Shown here: positions 63,248-64,000 of the stretch, one piece after another | Layout: each line of letters opens with the position of its first letter | Position numbering within the stretch: the first letter of the stretch is position 1 | Origin: Acanthacorydalis orientalis | Taxonomy: Eukaryota > Arthropoda > Insecta > Megaloptera > Corydalidae | Assembly (NCBI GenBank): GCA_034766995.1 | Contig: CM068318.1 | Location: 5,689,001 to 5,753,000 of the forward strand | Direction of reading: 5' to 3' | Length of the DNA stretch: 64,000 nt | The notes under the pieces: generated by a model | Seen by the model: the letters and a program-made list of their open reading frames with translations, nothing else | Told to the model about the DNA's origin: nothing | The model's database searches: none | Made by a program: the position numbers and the translations under genes

Positions 63248-64000
63248 TATATACACATACATACGTGTGTTTTTATATAAAATGATTTACTTTTTAATGT
63301 GGCGAGCTTGTCAGTATCTATTTCTATTGACGGAGACAAAGAAGAACATGAGCATAACTAACGAACGGAAAAATGAACTCGAGAATGTTGAAAATTGAAA
63401 CAGCTATATGCGAACTTTAAATTAATCAAATAACTGACATCTAATTTATGCAATGCATAACATCGCCATGAGCAAATTACTTGTCATACCTAATACGACT
63501 GGAGATTGATACGAAACAAATTACTGGCTGAAAAACATGTAATTTGCATTTCAAAGGTTCTTTAAAATGTAAAGTGCATTTTCTGTTATTATGTTTGCGA
63601 GCCGTGTCGAGCTTTTATTACGTACACCGTCGCTGCAACAATAATAAATTACAAAATTCATATTTATGTTATAAGAGCATAAGGGGATACGGCCGTCGTT
63701 TCGATTTACAATACTTTCGGACTTTTCTCTTGTTAGTTTTCAAATTTCTGATTTATGCGAATGCTTGTTTATGACAGAATTACATGTTCAGGTGGATACG
63801 AGACATTGAGAATAATGAAATTTCGTTTTATTGTGCAGTGGAGTGTTTTTTCTCAAAGTTATTTGTTTGAACTTTTATATGCAAATCGTAATTGTTATTA
63901 GAAACGCAACATTGAAATAGGAGCAGCCAATTTATATGAATATGCTCATATAACTATATATATATATATATGTTTTGAAAATAAGAAAATACAGCAATAT
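63248..64000. other. mixed stretch with an Oct/Sox-like site
   Basis: ATTTGCATTTCAAAGG at 63542-63557 holds a perfect octamer next to a Sox/TCF-like half site. The 76-codon plus frame at 63544-63774 is unrecognised. A short TA tract lies near 63955-63971. Confidence 0.45.

Noticed and set aside
1..64000. CRISPR arrays, bacterial operons, phage or plasmid features
   Set aside because: No regularly spaced direct repeats with unique spacers and no long coding frames; the composition and repeats are those of a eukaryotic nuclear genome.

Overview
The window looks like a gene-poor piece of an arthropod nuclear genome, most likely insect. It is strongly A+T-rich and has no long conserved open reading frame, no operon-like structure and no bacterial signals. 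It carries dozens of (TA)n microsatellites, several running on into (TG)n. It also has relics of a mariner-type DNA transposon, MITE-like fold-backs and a degenerate 5S rRNA-like copy. Embedded in the A+T-rich background are GC-richer blocks where CpG is conspicuously common. Lack of CpG depletion in an A+T-rich genome is typical of Hymenoptera such as bees, but no gene here confirms that, so it is a weak inference.

Layout. 1-9 kb: A+T-rich DNA with long TA tracts, a mariner transposase tail (about 1.90-2.07 kb) and a CpG-rich block at 5.5-5.7 kb. 9-21 kb: CpG-rich blocks at 9.1-9.6, 13.7-14.0, 15.4-15.8 and 20.6-21.0 kb, a half MITE at 8.9-9.04 kb, a 5S-like pseudogene at 17.37-17.48 kb, a repeat linked to a (TA)n(TG)n tract near 20 kb, and a joined acceptor/donor site at 20,982/20,983. 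21-36 kb: a second mariner tail with a readable terminal inverted repeat (24.24-24.43 kb), a second copy of the (TA)n(TG)n-linked repeat (26.7 kb), a duplicated collinear module (26.0-26.2 and 35.44-35.7 kb), a cluster of three 25-nt motifs with an inverted pair (33.5-33.9 kb), and a complete 181-bp MITE (34.74-34.92 kb). 36-64 kb: further CpG-rich blocks, two small exon-like segments with good splice signals (48,521-48,570 and 49,920-49,960), several perfect hairpins or palindromes, and the longest TA tracts (around 61.8-62.4 kb).

No protein-coding gene could be called with confidence. Most open frames are below 130 codons, and many are Tyr/Ile-rich readings of TA repeats. The two acceptor/donor junctions and the exon-like segments are all on the plus strand. 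That fits the window being largely the interior of a very long plus-strand intron, or a gene desert with a spliced non-coding transcript; neither is shown by the sequence. The CpG-rich blocks are the best candidates for conserved regulatory DNA or unrecognised exons.
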